Of a stretch of DNA of 64,000 bases, positions 1-9,026 are shown in pieces. Location: positions 91,491-155,490 of the forward strand of contig WGMO01000007.1 of NCBI GenBank assembly GCA_016125075.1. The letters are read 5' to 3'. The translations under genes were made by a program, and so were the position numbers. This DNA comes from Terrimonas sp. (GTDB taxonomy: Bacteria > Bacteroidota > Bacteroidia > Chitinophagales > Chitinophagaceae). The notes beneath the pieces were generated by a model. The model did not search any database, was not told the DNA's origin, and worked only from the letters and a program-made list of their open reading frames with translations. The number at the start of each line of letters is the position of its first letter. Position 1 is the first letter of the stretch.

Positions 1-403
1 ATACAAGCGGCACAATGATCCAGTAATTTGCCGTACCCACACTGCCATCTGAACGATGGTAACCCATAAAGGTCCTTTCTTTCCAGGCACTTGTATCCGG
101 AACCGACCATTGTGTTTTCCTGGTAGAAGACAACTGATAATTTGAAGAAGCGTGTTTGATATTCTGCGTGCTGATCCGGGTGCCGGGCTCGAGCCGTTCA
201 TTGGCCTTTGCCACCAATACGCCATACATGGTCAGGGCATCACCCGGATTGAGTGCTTGCGTATTAAATTTATGTTTGGCAGGAACATCTGTTTTCAGCA
301 TATATGCTTCCCCCTTATAGTGTACAGTCTGTCCAGCAGCAAGATCCTGCAGCGCTACCAGCACATTATCATCAGGATGAACTTTTAAAACAGTTTGTTT
401 CAT
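1..403 (-). CDS. uxaA: Altronate dehydratase, N-terminal part (cut by window edge)
   Basis: Only the first 134 codons lie in the window; the gene runs off the left edge. The product would dehydrate D-altronate to 2-keto-3-deoxy-D-gluconate, the step after UxaB in galacturonate breakdown. The visible part has an N-terminal SAF-like region (begins MKQTVLKVHPDDNVLVAL) and then the start of the catalytic domain at YHRSDGSVGTANYWIIVP, matching the GYxRxDGxVGxRNxxxxxP pattern of the UxaA/GarD family. Its ATG overlaps the uxaB stop in an ATGA arrangement (positions 403-400 on the minus strand), so the two genes are translationally coupled. The family call is seen in sequence; the substrate is inferred from uxaB next door. 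Confidence 0.88.
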   Translation of the reverse strand, partial: MKQTVLKVHPDDNVLVALQDLAAGQTVHYKGEAYMLKTDVPAKHKFNTQALNPGDALTMYGVLVAKANERLEPGTRISTQNIKHASSNYQLSSTRKTQWSVPDTSAWKERTFMGYHRSDGSVGTANYWIIVPLV

Positions 404-1926
404 TTGCTATCAACTTTTGCGGTAGCAGGATCATTTAAGATTTTGGCAGCCCCTACATGCATCAACTGTTCCAGTTTTTCGGTAACTGCAACGGTAAACC
501 CGGGAATGGAAGAAAGATCTGTCCCCCATATATTTGTCTGGCACAATACTGCCGGTACCAATTTATCAAAGCTAAGGTTATTCCAGTTTTCTTCATAAAA
601 AGAAGCCGAGTCATCACTGATAAGATAGGATATCCCGTTATGCTCCCCGTAATATTTACCATCTTCGGCTTTGTTACATTTCATGAAAAGCAAATAGGCC
701 GCAAACCCCAGGGCCATGTTGGCAGGGACCGACTGATATCTCTCATAATATTGAAGAATTAAGGGCACATTACGCATCGCCATCTTACTGGTATATTGCA
801 GGGAGATACTTAACCATTTATGTTCGATAAACGGATTGCGATACCGGTCCAGTACTTTTACTGCAAAATCCCTGGCCTGTACAAGGGTTAATTTTTCGCT
901 TGCAATGGAAGGTGCAATCTCTTCCATCATCAGATCTGTAATAAAGGAGAGAAACCCCTTATGCTCCATGGCATCCTTCACAGTTACAAATCCGGAAAGA
1001 TGGGCGAGCCCGCAACAAAAAGTATGTGACCCGTTTAATAAACGAAGTTTCAATTCACGAAAGACATCGATATCTTCCACAATGGCCACGGCATCATCTG
1101 CCTTGTAAAAACTGAGTACTTCCTTCACACGTGGGTCAGCCGCTTCAATGGCCCAGAGACTATAAACTTCAGACATGATCATCAGGTCGTCCTCGTATCC
1201 CAGCAACGCTTCCATCTCTTTTTGCTGTGATACCGGCAATTTGCCCGGAACGATCCGGTCGACAAGCGAGTTGCAAAAAATATTGGCATTCTCCAGCCAG
1301 TCCAGGAACGGGCCTTCCAAACCGTTTTGGTGTGCCAGTTCCAATACAATTGCTTCCAGTTTCTTACCATTGTCGGTAATGAGTTCTGTGGGAACGATTA
1401 TTAATCCCCTGGAAGGATCTCCATTAAAATGTTTATACCGTTTATAGAGGAAAGAAAGGAGTTTCCCCGGAAAGGAATCCGGGGGATCGGCATGAATGTT
1501 ATCCTTTACCAATGTGATGCCTACTTCTGTGGTATTGGAGATCACCAATTGCAGATCCGGGTTGGTGGCACACTCCAGCACGGCATTCCAGTCATTTGTT
1601 GCGGCAATCACCCTGCTGATGGAAGCATTGACCACGATAGATTCCTTTTTGGCCTCATGTTCAATTCCCCTGATGCACTGTGTATACAGGCCATCCTGTA
1701 ATTCAAAAGCATCGGCACCGCCACTGGCTGTAGACTTTACCACCACGATCCTTCCGTTAAAAATTCCCTGTTTATTGGCCTTATCGATAAAATAATCCGG
1801 CAAGCCCCTTAACAAAACGCCGGTCCCGAACTGGATTACCTTTTCGGGTAATAAAAAAAATTCATCTGCCGGTAATTCTGCAACCGCCGGATTCAGCGCT
1901 TTCAATTTCGTTCTGGATAGATGCAT
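400..1926 (-). CDS. uxaB: Tagaturonate reductase (altronate oxidoreductase)
   Basis: A 508-residue NAD-dependent polyol dehydrogenase of the mannitol dehydrogenase family, close in length to E. coli UxaB (about 480). It would reduce D-tagaturonate to D-altronate in the cytoplasm. The N-terminal Rossmann domain has the FGTGVLLRGLPDYFID pattern near residues 33-48, where the family has FGxGxFLRxFxD. The C-terminal catalytic domain carries the family hallmark LNGSHT around residue 300. It is coupled to uxaA by an ATGA overlap and follows the GH105 gene after 75 bases, so polysaccharide cleavage and hexuronate catabolism share one unit. An uronate isomerase (uxaC) is not in the window. Other mannitol-dehydrogenase-family substrates are possible, but the uxaA neighbour supports UxaB. 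Confidence 0.9.
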   Translation of the reverse strand: MHLSRTKLKALNPAVAELPADEFFLLPEKVIQFGTGVLLRGLPDYFIDKANKQGIFNGRIVVVKSTASGGADAFELQDGLYTQCIRGIEHEAKKESIVVNASISRVIAATNDWNAVLECATNPDLQLVISNTTEVGITLVKDNIHADPPDSFPGKLLSFLYKRYKHFNGDPSRGLIIVPTELITDNGKKLEAIVLELAHQNGLEGPFLDWLENANIFCNSLVDRIVPGKLPVSQQKEMEALLGYEDDLMIMSEVYSLWAIEAADPRVKEVLSFYKADDAVAIVEDIDVFRELKLRLLNGSHTFCCGLAHLSGFVTVKDAMEHKGFLSFITDLMMEEIAPSIASEKLTLVQARDFAVKVLDRYRNPFIEHKWLSISLQYTSKMAMRNVPLILQYYERYQSVPANMALGFAAYLLFMKCNKAEDGKYYGEHNGISYLISDDSASFYEENWNNLSFDKLVPAVLCQTNIWGTDLSSIPGFTVAVTEKLEQLMHVGAAKILNDPATAKVDSK

Positions 1927-2001
1927 ACAATTTCGTTTACCGAACAGGCATGGCCTGTTTTAAAAAATGATCGTCACAAACAATATTTCGGTTTTTCAAT
2001 A

Positions 2002-3897
2002 TTAATTTTTTGCAGACCTGCTTAATAACCAGTTTGCAATATTTTTTGCCGCCGTAAAGTTCTTATAAGCAGCGGGTAATTTCCTGCCATCCAAATATTC
2101 ATTATACAGCCAGGGGTCTCCCACGATAAAAACAACCCCTTTTCCATAATGTGTCACTGCAATAATCACATCGTCATTTTTTTTCACCAATGCTATGGCC
2201 GGGCCGGAAATATCCAACCCACTTATTTCCTTCAGGTACATATTAATATTTTCGGGAAAGACCTCATTCACCCCGGAACTTACAGCACCGGTTTCAAAAT
2301 GGTCATTCTTCACCATGTTCAGGTCTTTCTTGTTAAACCTGACGCCAAATTGCCCCGACAATATATTAAAATGATCCAGATCGCAATTCGCACTGTCATT
2401 GGCCATCAGCATTAATGCCCCGCCCTTTTTCACCCAACGGGCGATTCGTTTTGCCGCTTTCCCGGTCATATAATGAGGAGATGGGTTGTCCTTTATGTGA
2501 TCGGGATCCACAATAATGTATACTGCTGCCTTTTTCAGGTTGGCCGATTGGGGTTCTCTATCAAGCGAATGCAAGCTTGCCCCGTAATGTTCAAACACCT
2601 TGCCCAGGGTATAGAATCCCGGGTGGCTCCTTTCCTCCCATACATAATGCCAGTACTGATTATACCCCTTACTATCTTTTCTTATTTCACTGTTAAAATA
2701 CCGGTCAAGCAAAACCTGTTTTCCTTTACCGACCGGGAGCATGGGTAATATCTCCATCTCGTTACTGGCCAGCATAAATGCCCCGATACCTTTTGGATCA
2801 TTCATCACAACCGGCTCGCTCATATAATAATCAAAACTTCCGTCACGGTAAGGTTTCCCTCCGAGCCCCGAGACTTTCACCGTCCCGTATAAATTGAGCT
2901 GGCCATTCTCTTCCCTCACAAATTGTTGCAGAATACCCTGATAGGCTTTTTCTGCCATCTGGATTTTACCCGCTGGCAGGTAACCTTTTCTAACCCCTTT
3001 GGCAATGGCATAAACAAATTGTGAAGCGGCAGAGGATTCAAAATAATTTCTTTCCTTCCCTGGCCCGTCATAATGCATCACATCGTACCATAAACCCGTG
3101 GCAGGGTCCTGCTGTTTTTCCAACGCATCCACCAGCCGGTTAAGAATATCGATCAGGTTCTTTCTTTTTGGATGGCCGGCAGGAAAATAATCCAGTACAT
3201 CCACCAAACCGTCTGCATACCATCCCATCGCCCTGGCCCAAAAATTGGGAGATTGGCCCGTTTCCTTATTCGCCCATTGCTGCTGCCTGCTCTCATCCCA
3301 TCCATGATAGAGCAAACCTGTTTTTGGATCCCTGGCATGTTCTTCCATCCAGATAAACTGGTCTGCAATGTCATTAAAGGCTGTATCCTCATGAAACAGC
3401 ATGGCATATTCGGCATAAAAAGGCTCACCCATGTATAAACCATCGAGCCACATCTGGTTGGTATAAATTTTCTTATGCCAGAACCCACCTTCCCGGGTTC
3501 GGGGGTGTGACCGCAACTGGCTTCTCAAAAGATCGGCTGCCTTCCTATATTTTTCCTTCCCGGTCACCCTGTAAAGCAAAAGCACCAGTTTGCCATTATT
3601 CACATGATCAATATTATACTCTTCGGGATCATATCCTTTGATCCGGCCGTCCTCCTGGACAAAAAAGTCCATTTTTGACTGGATCGCATTATAATATTTT
3701 GCATCACCCGTGTTCATCCATAATCCTTCAAACCCTTTCAATACCACCCCCATATCATAGGACCATTTTTCCGTACCACCAATGGGCGTATTGTCTTTCC
3801 AGGTAGCCAAAACCGTATTCGCCATTTTGCCACTCTGCGACTGCGAAAAGGCAAACTGTGAGAAAAACAGGAATGCAATTACCAGGATCTTTTTCAT
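2002..3897 (-). CDS. GH105 unsaturated rhamnogalacturonyl hydrolase with C-terminal DUF4350/GATase-like domain
   Basis: A 631-residue secreted or periplasmic enzyme with a signal peptide (MKKILVIAFLFFSQFAFSQ). Residues about 25-400 are a GH105 (alpha/alpha)6 barrel. The core QMWLDGLYMGEPFYAEY spans 148-164, and Asp152 is the expected general acid/base. WARAMGWYADGL and NYFESSAASQFVYA are further family blocks. GH105 enzymes hydrate and release the unsaturated uronic acid left by pectate or rhamnogalacturonan lyases. Residues about 430-625 form a separate alpha/beta domain (AAVYIIVDPDH, IARWVKKGGALMLMAND, GKGVVFIVGDPWLYNEY) that looks like DUF4350 or a ThuA/glutamine-amidotransferase fold of unknown role. 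It lies downstream of GH28 and upstream of uxaB. Confidence 0.88.
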   Translation of the reverse strand: MKKILVIAFLFFSQFAFSQSQSGKMANTVLATWKDNTPIGGTEKWSYDMGVVLKGFEGLWMNTGDAKYYNAIQSKMDFFVQEDGRIKGYDPEEYNIDHVNNGKLVLLLYRVTGKEKYRKAADLLRSQLRSHPRTREGGFWHKKIYTNQMWLDGLYMGEPFYAEYAMLFHEDTAFNDIADQFIWMEEHARDPKTGLLYHGWDESRQQQWANKETGQSPNFWARAMGWYADGLVDVLDYFPAGHPKRKNLIDILNRLVDALEKQQDPATGLWYDVMHYDGPGKERNYFESSAASQFVYAIAKGVRKGYLPAGKIQMAEKAYQGILQQFVREENGQLNLYGTVKVSGLGGKPYRDGSFDYYMSEPVVMNDPKGIGAFMLASNEMEILPMLPVGKGKQVLLDRYFNSEIRKDSKGYNQYWHYVWEERSHPGFYTLGKVFEHYGASLHSLDREPQSANLKKAAVYIIVDPDHIKDNPSPHYMTGKAAKRIARWVKKGGALMLMANDSANCDLDHFNILSGQFGVRFNKKDLNMVKNDHFETGAVSSGVNEVFPENINMYLKEISGLDISGPAIALVKKNDDVIIAVTHYGKGVVFIVGDPWLYNEYLDGRKLPAAYKNFTAAKNIANWLLSRSAKN

Positions 3898-3952
3898 AAT
3901 AAATCAATTATTGAGATGCATGGGTCTGATCTGAATGACCTGTCCCCCATTA

Positions 3953-5593
3953 TCAATTCTTTTTGACAGCAGAAGGCAAAGCCCCTAATTCAAAACTGAT
4001 CATTTCCTTTGTCCCTGCAGCATCCGTATTTTGTATACTGATGTTTTTTGTTCTTTCCCCATTTAACCTGAACAGCAGGGATACTCCCTTGCTATAGGAG
4101 ATATGGTCAAATTCCAGATTGTCACTTTGAACAATATCGATAACCGGTTTTTTTTCTTCACTCAAAATTTTGATGTTCCGGAATTGGATACCATGGGCTT
4201 CCTGGATATCCATACCCCTGGTAGCCTGCAGGACCATATTTTCCAACACAATGTCTTTTACAGGCATTTCCGGTATACCCCGGATAAATATCCCTTTGTC
4301 TGCACCGTTACAGTACACATCACTAATATGGAAATTCCGGAATACCGGTGTTGTTTCATCTACAGGCATAAACACGACCTTCGGCAATTCCCGTTTTTCA
4401 TCTGCCAACGGCACCGGATCTTTTGCCATATAATACATGTCAAAAAGGATCGCATCACCCACAATATCCTTCATATAGATATGATCAATATAAATATTCT
4501 CCACAACACCTCCCCTGCCCCTGGTCGTTTTGAAACGAAGACCGATATCTGATCCGATAAAATTGCAGTTGCTGACATAAATATTCCGGGCACCCCCACT
4601 CATCTCGCTGCCGATCACAAAACCTCCGTGTGAAGCATACACCGTACATCCCCGGATGATCACATTTTCAACAGGCATCGCCCTTTTCCTGCCTTCGGCA
4701 TCCCGCCCGCTCTTCATACACAAAGCATCATCGCCAACATCAAAGACCGAGTTTTCAATCAGCACATTCTTACAGCTTTCCAAATCAATACCATCTCCAT
4801 TCTGGGCATACCAGGGATTTTTTACCTTGATATCCCTTACCACGATATCCTCACTCATTAACGGATGAAGACACCAGGCTGGAGAGTTTTGAAAGGTCAC
4901 CCCTTCCAATAAAATTTTTTTACAGCTGGTAAAAACCACCAGGTTAGGTCTCAGAAAATCCCTGATGCTCTCGTAAAACACATTGTCTTTGCCACTGGCA
5001 ATAACCCCGGGATTGGATAAGAGGGAACCTTTACGATAGGATGCAGAAGGAAACCATGTTTTCTTATCATCACTTAATAGCCCTCCTGAAGCAACCAGTT
5101 TTTTCCACTGGCTTTCCGTAAGCTTGTCTTTTTTTACTGCCCGCCAGGCATCTCCATTTCCATCGATGATCCCCTTACCGGTTATTGCAATATTTTCTGC
5201 GTTTGTCGCAGAAACCGGTGATTGGTTCCTCATTTGCGGGAGCCCTTCCCAATTTCCTTCGATCAAAGGATATTGTGACTTGTCTTTTGTGAATAACAGG
5301 ATCGCCCCTTCTTCCAGGTGCAGGTTGATATTACTTTTTAAAACCAGTGGCCCGGTAAGCCAGAGACCTGATGGCACCCGAACTACCCCACCCCCTTTTT
5401 CATGTGCAGTTGTTATGGCATTGTTGATACTGGTTGTGTTTAATACATAGCCATCGCCTATCGCGCCATAATCCCTGATATTGAAGGTGTCTGATAAAAA
5501 ATCGGTTGGCCTGATGACGGGCAATTGTTTTTGCGCACTACAGGAACCCAATAAAATGACAAAACCCAATGGTATGAATGCAAAGAATTTCAT
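3953..5593 (-). CDS. GH28 polygalacturonase, lipoprotein
   Basis: A right-handed beta-helix glycoside hydrolase that would cleave alpha-1,4-galacturonide bonds in homogalacturonan or rhamnogalacturonan. The frame is open to 5674, but I start at the ATG at 5593 because it gives a lipoprotein signal peptide with the lipobox ending at Cys18 (LLGSC), so the protein is probably membrane-anchored. From that start, the GH28 active-site blocks are NGDGID (265-270), GDDALCMKSG (Asp288 and Asp289), SHGGFVIGSE (His322) and RFK (353-355), matching the NTD, DD, G-H-G and RIK signatures. The length of about 546 is normal for Bacteroidota exo-type GH28. It heads the unit GH28-GH105-uxaB-uxaA, with a candidate operator about 100 bases upstream. 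Confidence 0.92.
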   Translation of the reverse strand: MKFFAFIPLGFVILLGSCSAQKQLPVIRPTDFLSDTFNIRDYGAIGDGYVLNTTSINNAITTAHEKGGGVVRVPSGLWLTGPLVLKSNINLHLEEGAILLFTKDKSQYPLIEGNWEGLPQMRNQSPVSATNAENIAITGKGIIDGNGDAWRAVKKDKLTESQWKKLVASGGLLSDDKKTWFPSASYRKGSLLSNPGVIASGKDNVFYESIRDFLRPNLVVFTSCKKILLEGVTFQNSPAWCLHPLMSEDIVVRDIKVKNPWYAQNGDGIDLESCKNVLIENSVFDVGDDALCMKSGRDAEGRKRAMPVENVIIRGCTVYASHGGFVIGSEMSGGARNIYVSNCNFIGSDIGLRFKTTRGRGGVVENIYIDHIYMKDIVGDAILFDMYYMAKDPVPLADEKRELPKVVFMPVDETTPVFRNFHISDVYCNGADKGIFIRGIPEMPVKDIVLENMVLQATRGMDIQEAHGIQFRNIKILSEEKKPVIDIVQSDNLEFDHISYSKGVSLLFRLNGERTKNISIQNTDAAGTKEMISFELGALPSAVKKN

Positions 5594-5693
5594 TGGCAAT
5601 AAATCGAAGGAACAAATACCCTGAATATGAGTGAATAATATTACAAGTCTACTTAGATATTGATTGATAATCAAAGTATTCAGGGGGTTTTTC

Positions 5694-5710
5694 TACGCAA
5701 ACGTTGCCGG
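5694..5710. promoter_or_regulatory. Candidate LacI-family operator upstream of GH28
   Basis: TACGCAAACGTTGCCGG lies 101-117 bases before the chosen GH28 start. It contains arms GCAA and TTGC around ACG, typical of the short palindromes bound by LacI-family proteins. It matches 15 of 17 bases with a site upstream of susC (31914-31930) in the same orientation relative to the gene. The resemblance is seen in the sequence; binding by the local LacI protein is inference. Confidence 0.5.
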
Positions 5711-5781
5711 TATCGATTTCGGATTTTCGGGGGTTTTGATTGTCAGTTATATAGAAGCGTCAAAGTCCGTAAATTCTAATC

Positions 5782-6570
5782 TCAGGCATTGGCCAATGCC
5801 CGGTCCAAATGGACATATCCACCGTCTACATGAATGATCTGGCCGGTGGTATGTGCCGACTTTTCGCTGAGCAGGAAAACGACCATACTGGCAATTTCTT
5901 CGGGAAGGGTCATCCGGTTACCCAGGGGGATCCGGGACCGGATCTCCTGTAATTTTTTATCCGGGTCGGGTAAGGTTTGGATCCACTTTTCATACAAAGG
6001 GGTAAATGACTCTGCCACCACTACCGCATTTACCCGGATACCGTATTTGAGCAGTTCTACTGCCCACTCCCTGGTGAGGGCATTCCTGCCACCATTCGCT
6101 GCGGCATAAGCAGAAGTGTTCCCCTGTCCGGTTTCTGCAGTTTTGGAACTGATATTCACAATAGCTCCTTTATTCCGTATCAATTCCGGCAAAGCATGAT
6201 GTACCACCAGGTAATAGTGAATAAGGTTTTTATGCAGGGAAGCAAGAAAATCCGTGTAATTCCCATTTTCAAGACCAACCCCGTCATTCACGCCTGCATT
6301 ATTTACAACCGCATCAATTCTACCAGCCAGTTTTATCGTTTGCAAGACTGCCCCTTTACAAGCTTCCGGATCCGTTAATTCCGCAACCACCTGCAGGGCA
6401 GATCCTCCTGCTTTGCTTATTTCTTTTACGAGGCGAAGGTTGTCATTTTCGTTACGGCCAATAATAACAGGGATGGCTTGTTCTTCCACCAGCACTTTAA
6501 CGATACCCTCCCCAATCCCTTTCGCTCCACCGGTAACTATTATTACTTTATCCTTTAACCCAAGTTCCAT
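5782..6570 (-). CDS. SDR-family L-fucose (or L-rhamnose) dehydrogenase-like protein
   Basis: A 262-residue short-chain dehydrogenase. The cofactor loop TGGAKGIGEG (13-22) and NNAGVN (90-95) are intact, and the C-terminal TTGQIIHVDGGY block is typical. The expected role is oxidation of L-fucose or L-rhamnose to the 1,5-lactone, feeding the lactonase encoded immediately upstream. The active-site Ser (141/142) and Tyr155 are present. In the YxxxK motif, however, residue 159 is Asn (YAAANGG), so the Lys that lowers the Tyr pKa is missing. This may be a feature of the subfamily or a loss of activity. It is the last gene of the ten-gene run that begins with the CE12 esterase, 3 bases after the lactonase. 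The substrate is assigned from context only. Confidence 0.68.
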   Translation of the reverse strand: MELGLKDKVIIVTGGAKGIGEGIVKVLVEEQAIPVIIGRNENDNLRLVKEISKAGGSALQVVAELTDPEACKGAVLQTIKLAGRIDAVVNNAGVNDGVGLENGNYTDFLASLHKNLIHYYLVVHHALPELIRNKGAIVNISSKTAETGQGNTSAYAAANGGRNALTREWAVELLKYGIRVNAVVVAESFTPLYEKWIQTLPDPDKKLQEIRSRIPLGNRMTLPEEIASMVVFLLSEKSAHTTGQIIHVDGGYVHLDRALANA

Positions 6571-6573
6571 ATG

Positions 6574-7398
6574 TTATAGTGTATAAAATCTTTCTGCATT
6601 GGCACCAAACAGTTTTACTTTATCATCCTCACTGGCATTTTCCATATATTTTTCTATCAGGCTTTTCCATTGTACATACATCCCGGAAAGCAGGATTACC
6701 GGCCAGTCACTCCCGAATAATATGCGGTCGGTACCAAAGGCTTCAAAGACCACATCCAAATAGGGATAAAAATCGGCCGGGCTCCATTCTTTCCATTTCG
6801 CTTCGGTCAGCAGACCGGAAATCTTACAATATACCCCTGGGTGCCGGGCCATTTCACGAATGTGAATTTTCCATTCGTCAATCTTTTTTTCAGCAATGCC
6901 GGGTTTGGCACAATGGTCAATCACAAATTGCTGTTCCGGGAAAGCGGCAACAAAATCCAATGCAGCCTTTAACTGGTGATGATAAATCAGGATATCAAAA
7001 GTCTGGTCAAAAGGATGGAGGGCCCTGATACCCCTCCTGAATGCTTCCCGCTTCATGAAATCATCCGGTTCCCCCTGGATCAAATGTCTCCAGCCCCGGA
7101 TGATGGGATAGCGGGAAAAATATTCGAGCCGTTCCTGTATATTATCGTTTTGCAGATCAATCCATCCCACCACTCCCCTGATCATATCATGGGTCCTGGA
7201 AAGTTCAACCAGGAAATGTGTTTCCAACTCCGACTGGCTGGCCTGAACCGCCACAACGGCATCGATCCCATTTCTTCGTAACGAGGGCGCAATGGTTTCG
7301 GGCAGATAGTCCTTTTTCAGGATTTTCATCTCTTCTGTTATCCATTCATCTTTTATTTCCTGGTATTGCCAGAAATGCATGTGAGAATCAATGGTCAT
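6574..7398 (-). CDS. Amidohydrolase-family sugar lactonase (L-fucono-/L-rhamnono-lactonase)
   Basis: A 274-residue TIM-barrel amidohydrolase of the COG3618 type. Visible metal and active-site blocks are the N-terminal IDSHMHFW (3-10), VIDHCAKPGI in the middle and LFGSDWPV near residue 230; the final Asp is the catalytic base of the superfamily. The family includes L-fuconolactonase and L-rhamnonolactonase, which open the lactone made by the sugar dehydrogenase. It sits between the FAH-type hydrolase and the SDR, with 3-base gaps on both sides. 2-pyrone-4,6-dicarboxylate lactonase belongs to the same family, but the neighbours make a deoxysugar lactone more likely. Confidence 0.75.
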   Translation of the reverse strand: MTIDSHMHFWQYQEIKDEWITEEMKILKKDYLPETIAPSLRRNGIDAVVAVQASQSELETHFLVELSRTHDMIRGVVGWIDLQNDNIQERLEYFSRYPIIRGWRHLIQGEPDDFMKREAFRRGIRALHPFDQTFDILIYHHQLKAALDFVAAFPEQQFVIDHCAKPGIAEKKIDEWKIHIREMARHPGVYCKISGLLTEAKWKEWSPADFYPYLDVVFEAFGTDRILFGSDWPVILLSGMYVQWKSLIEKYMENASEDDKVKLFGANAERFYTL

Positions 7399-7401
7399 AA
7401 G

Positions 7402-8256
7402 CTATCCAATATAGGTGATACATTTTTGCCGCGCCGTGCCTAGTCCGTCGATACCCAATTCCATCACATCACCTGGTTTTAAATAAAGGGGGGGATTGAA
7501 ACCCAAACCCACGCCTGCCGGCGTACCGGTTGAAATAATATCGCCCGGCAATAAAGTCATAAACTGGCTGACATAGGAAACCAGGAAGGGGATTTTGAAA
7601 ATCAGGTTGGCTGTATTGCTCTCCTGCACAGGTTTACCGTTGAGTTCGAGCCAGATCCGTAGATGATTAACATCTTTGATCTCATCCTTTGTGACCAACC
7701 ATGGGCCAAGGGGTGCAAAATGGTCACATCCTTTTCCTTTATCCCAGGTACCTCCTCTTTCCAGTTGGAAAGACCTTTCGCTGATATCGTTATGTAAACA
7801 ATAACCGGCAACATATTTCATGGCTTCTCCTTCTTCCACATAACCCGCTTTACTGCCAATTACCACCGCCAGTTCCACTTCCCAATCTGTTTTCTCCGAG
7901 CCTTTCGGCAGGATCACATCATCATAAGGACCGCATAAAGCAGAAGATGCTTTCATAAATATCACCGGTTCTTCAGGTGGTTTTGCCCCCGTTTCCCGGG
8001 CATGGTCGGCATAATTCAGACCGATACAGATTATCTTCGAAGGCCTTCCTACGGGGGCACCCAATCGTACACCGGGAGGCAGTTCCGGGAACTGGTCTTT
8101 TTTTGAGGCTGCGATTGTTTTCAATTTGTTGATGCCATCATCGGCAAAGAAATCTTCATCATAGGCATCGAAAAATGCAGAGAGATCATAATATTTATTA
8201 TCGATCACAAGACCCGGTTGCTCTTCACCCGCCAGTCCGAATTGAATCAGTTTCAT
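7402..8256 (-). CDS. FAH-family 2,4-diketo-3-deoxy-L-fuconate/rhamnonate hydrolase
   Basis: A 284-residue fumarylacetoacetate-hydrolase-fold enzyme. It has the family blocks ICIGLNYADHARETG, the metal-binding EVELAVVIG and the C-terminal GDIISTGTPAGVGLG. In non-phosphorylating deoxysugar pathways the enzyme splits 2,4-diketo-3-deoxy-L-fuconate or -rhamnonate into pyruvate and L-lactate. It lies directly after the keto-deoxy-acid dehydrogenase (3-base gap) and before the lactonase, the order expected for the oxidative route. Ureidoglycolate lyase and other FAH members look similar, so the reaction is inferred from context. Confidence 0.78.
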   Translation of the reverse strand: MKLIQFGLAGEEQPGLVIDNKYYDLSAFFDAYDEDFFADDGINKLKTIAASKKDQFPELPPGVRLGAPVGRPSKIICIGLNYADHARETGAKPPEEPVIFMKASSALCGPYDDVILPKGSEKTDWEVELAVVIGSKAGYVEEGEAMKYVAGYCLHNDISERSFQLERGGTWDKGKGCDHFAPLGPWLVTKDEIKDVNHLRIWLELNGKPVQESNTANLIFKIPFLVSYVSQFMTLLPGDIISTGTPAGVGLGFNPPLYLKPGDVMELGIDGLGTARQKCITYIG

Positions 8257-8259
8257 GTG

Positions 8260-9024
8260 TCAGGTTTTTAATGTTAAATAACCCCCATCGATCGGGTAAT
8301 CACAACCTGTGATAAAGGAAGCTTCATCTGCACAAAGAAATAAAATAAGGTCCGCTATTTCTTCGGGAGTACCCATCCGGCCAATCGGCTGGGCTTCTGA
8401 TAAAAGATCAAACATTTCCTTTTCCCGTCCCGGGTAATGTTCTGCCAGGAACCCATCTACAAATGGGGTATGTACCCTTGCCGGTGAAATACAATTACAG
8501 CGGATATGATCATTCAGATAATCCTTTGCCACCGATAAAGTCATTGCATTTACCGCCCCCTTGCTCATGGAATAGGCAAACCGGTCGGACAGTCCGGAAT
8601 GGGCCGCTATAGACCCCATGTTCAGGATGACCCCTCCGCCCTGTTGCTGCATCCCGGGTATTGCTGCATGCATACAGTTATAAACACCTTTCACATTTAC
8701 TGCATAAAGCCGATCGAAATCCTCCTCCGCAGTCGTATGTGCCTTGCCGATATGTGCGATACCGGCATTGTTCAGCAATACATCCACCTTGCCGATCTTT
8801 TCAAAAACCTGATGCACTGCAGCCTGGACACTGACATCACAGGCATAGGCATAGGCCTTTCCGCCTGCCGCCCCGATCTCCCTTACAACAGCATCCGCCA
8901 TTTCCTGTTGTAGGTCAATCAAATGAACGGTAGCTTTTTGCCTTGCGAATGCGAGACTGGCAGCCCTGCCGATCCCACTCCCGCCCCCTGTCACCACCAC
9001 TTCTTTGTTGGAATAATCAAGCAT
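8260..9024 (-). CDS. SDR-family 2-keto-3-deoxy-L-fuconate/rhamnonate 4-dehydrogenase
   Basis: A 254-residue short-chain dehydrogenase. I start at the ATG at 9024 rather than the in-frame TTG at 9030; it then follows the mutarotase stop after 2 bases. TGGGSGIG (12-19) binds the nucleotide, NNAG (85-88) is present, and the catalytic Ser138, Tyr151 and Lys155 (YSMSK) are complete, unlike the other SDR of the cassette. The likely reaction is NAD-dependent oxidation of the C4 hydroxyl of 2-keto-3-deoxy-L-fuconate (or rhamnonate), giving the substrate for the FAH hydrolase downstream. It could instead be the sugar 1-dehydrogenase; which SDR does which step cannot be settled from sequence alone. Confidence 0.75.
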   Translation of the reverse strand: MLDYSNKEVVVTGGGSGIGRAASLAFARQKATVHLIDLQQEMADAVVREIGAAGGKAYAYACDVSVQAAVHQVFEKIGKVDVLLNNAGIAHIGKAHTTAEEDFDRLYAVNVKGVYNCMHAAIPGMQQQGGGVILNMGSIAAHSGLSDRFAYSMSKGAVNAMTLSVAKDYLNDHIRCNCISPARVHTPFVDGFLAEHYPGREKEMFDLLSEAQPIGRMGTPEEIADLILFLCADEASFITGCDYPIDGGYLTLKT

Positions 9025-9026
9025 GG

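Noticed and set aside
1943..1959. Inverted repeat AACAGGC-ATG-GCCTGTT between GH105 and uxaB
   Set aside because: Short arms, tiny loop and no T run on the transcribed strand; could be chance. Not strong enough for a terminator or operator call.
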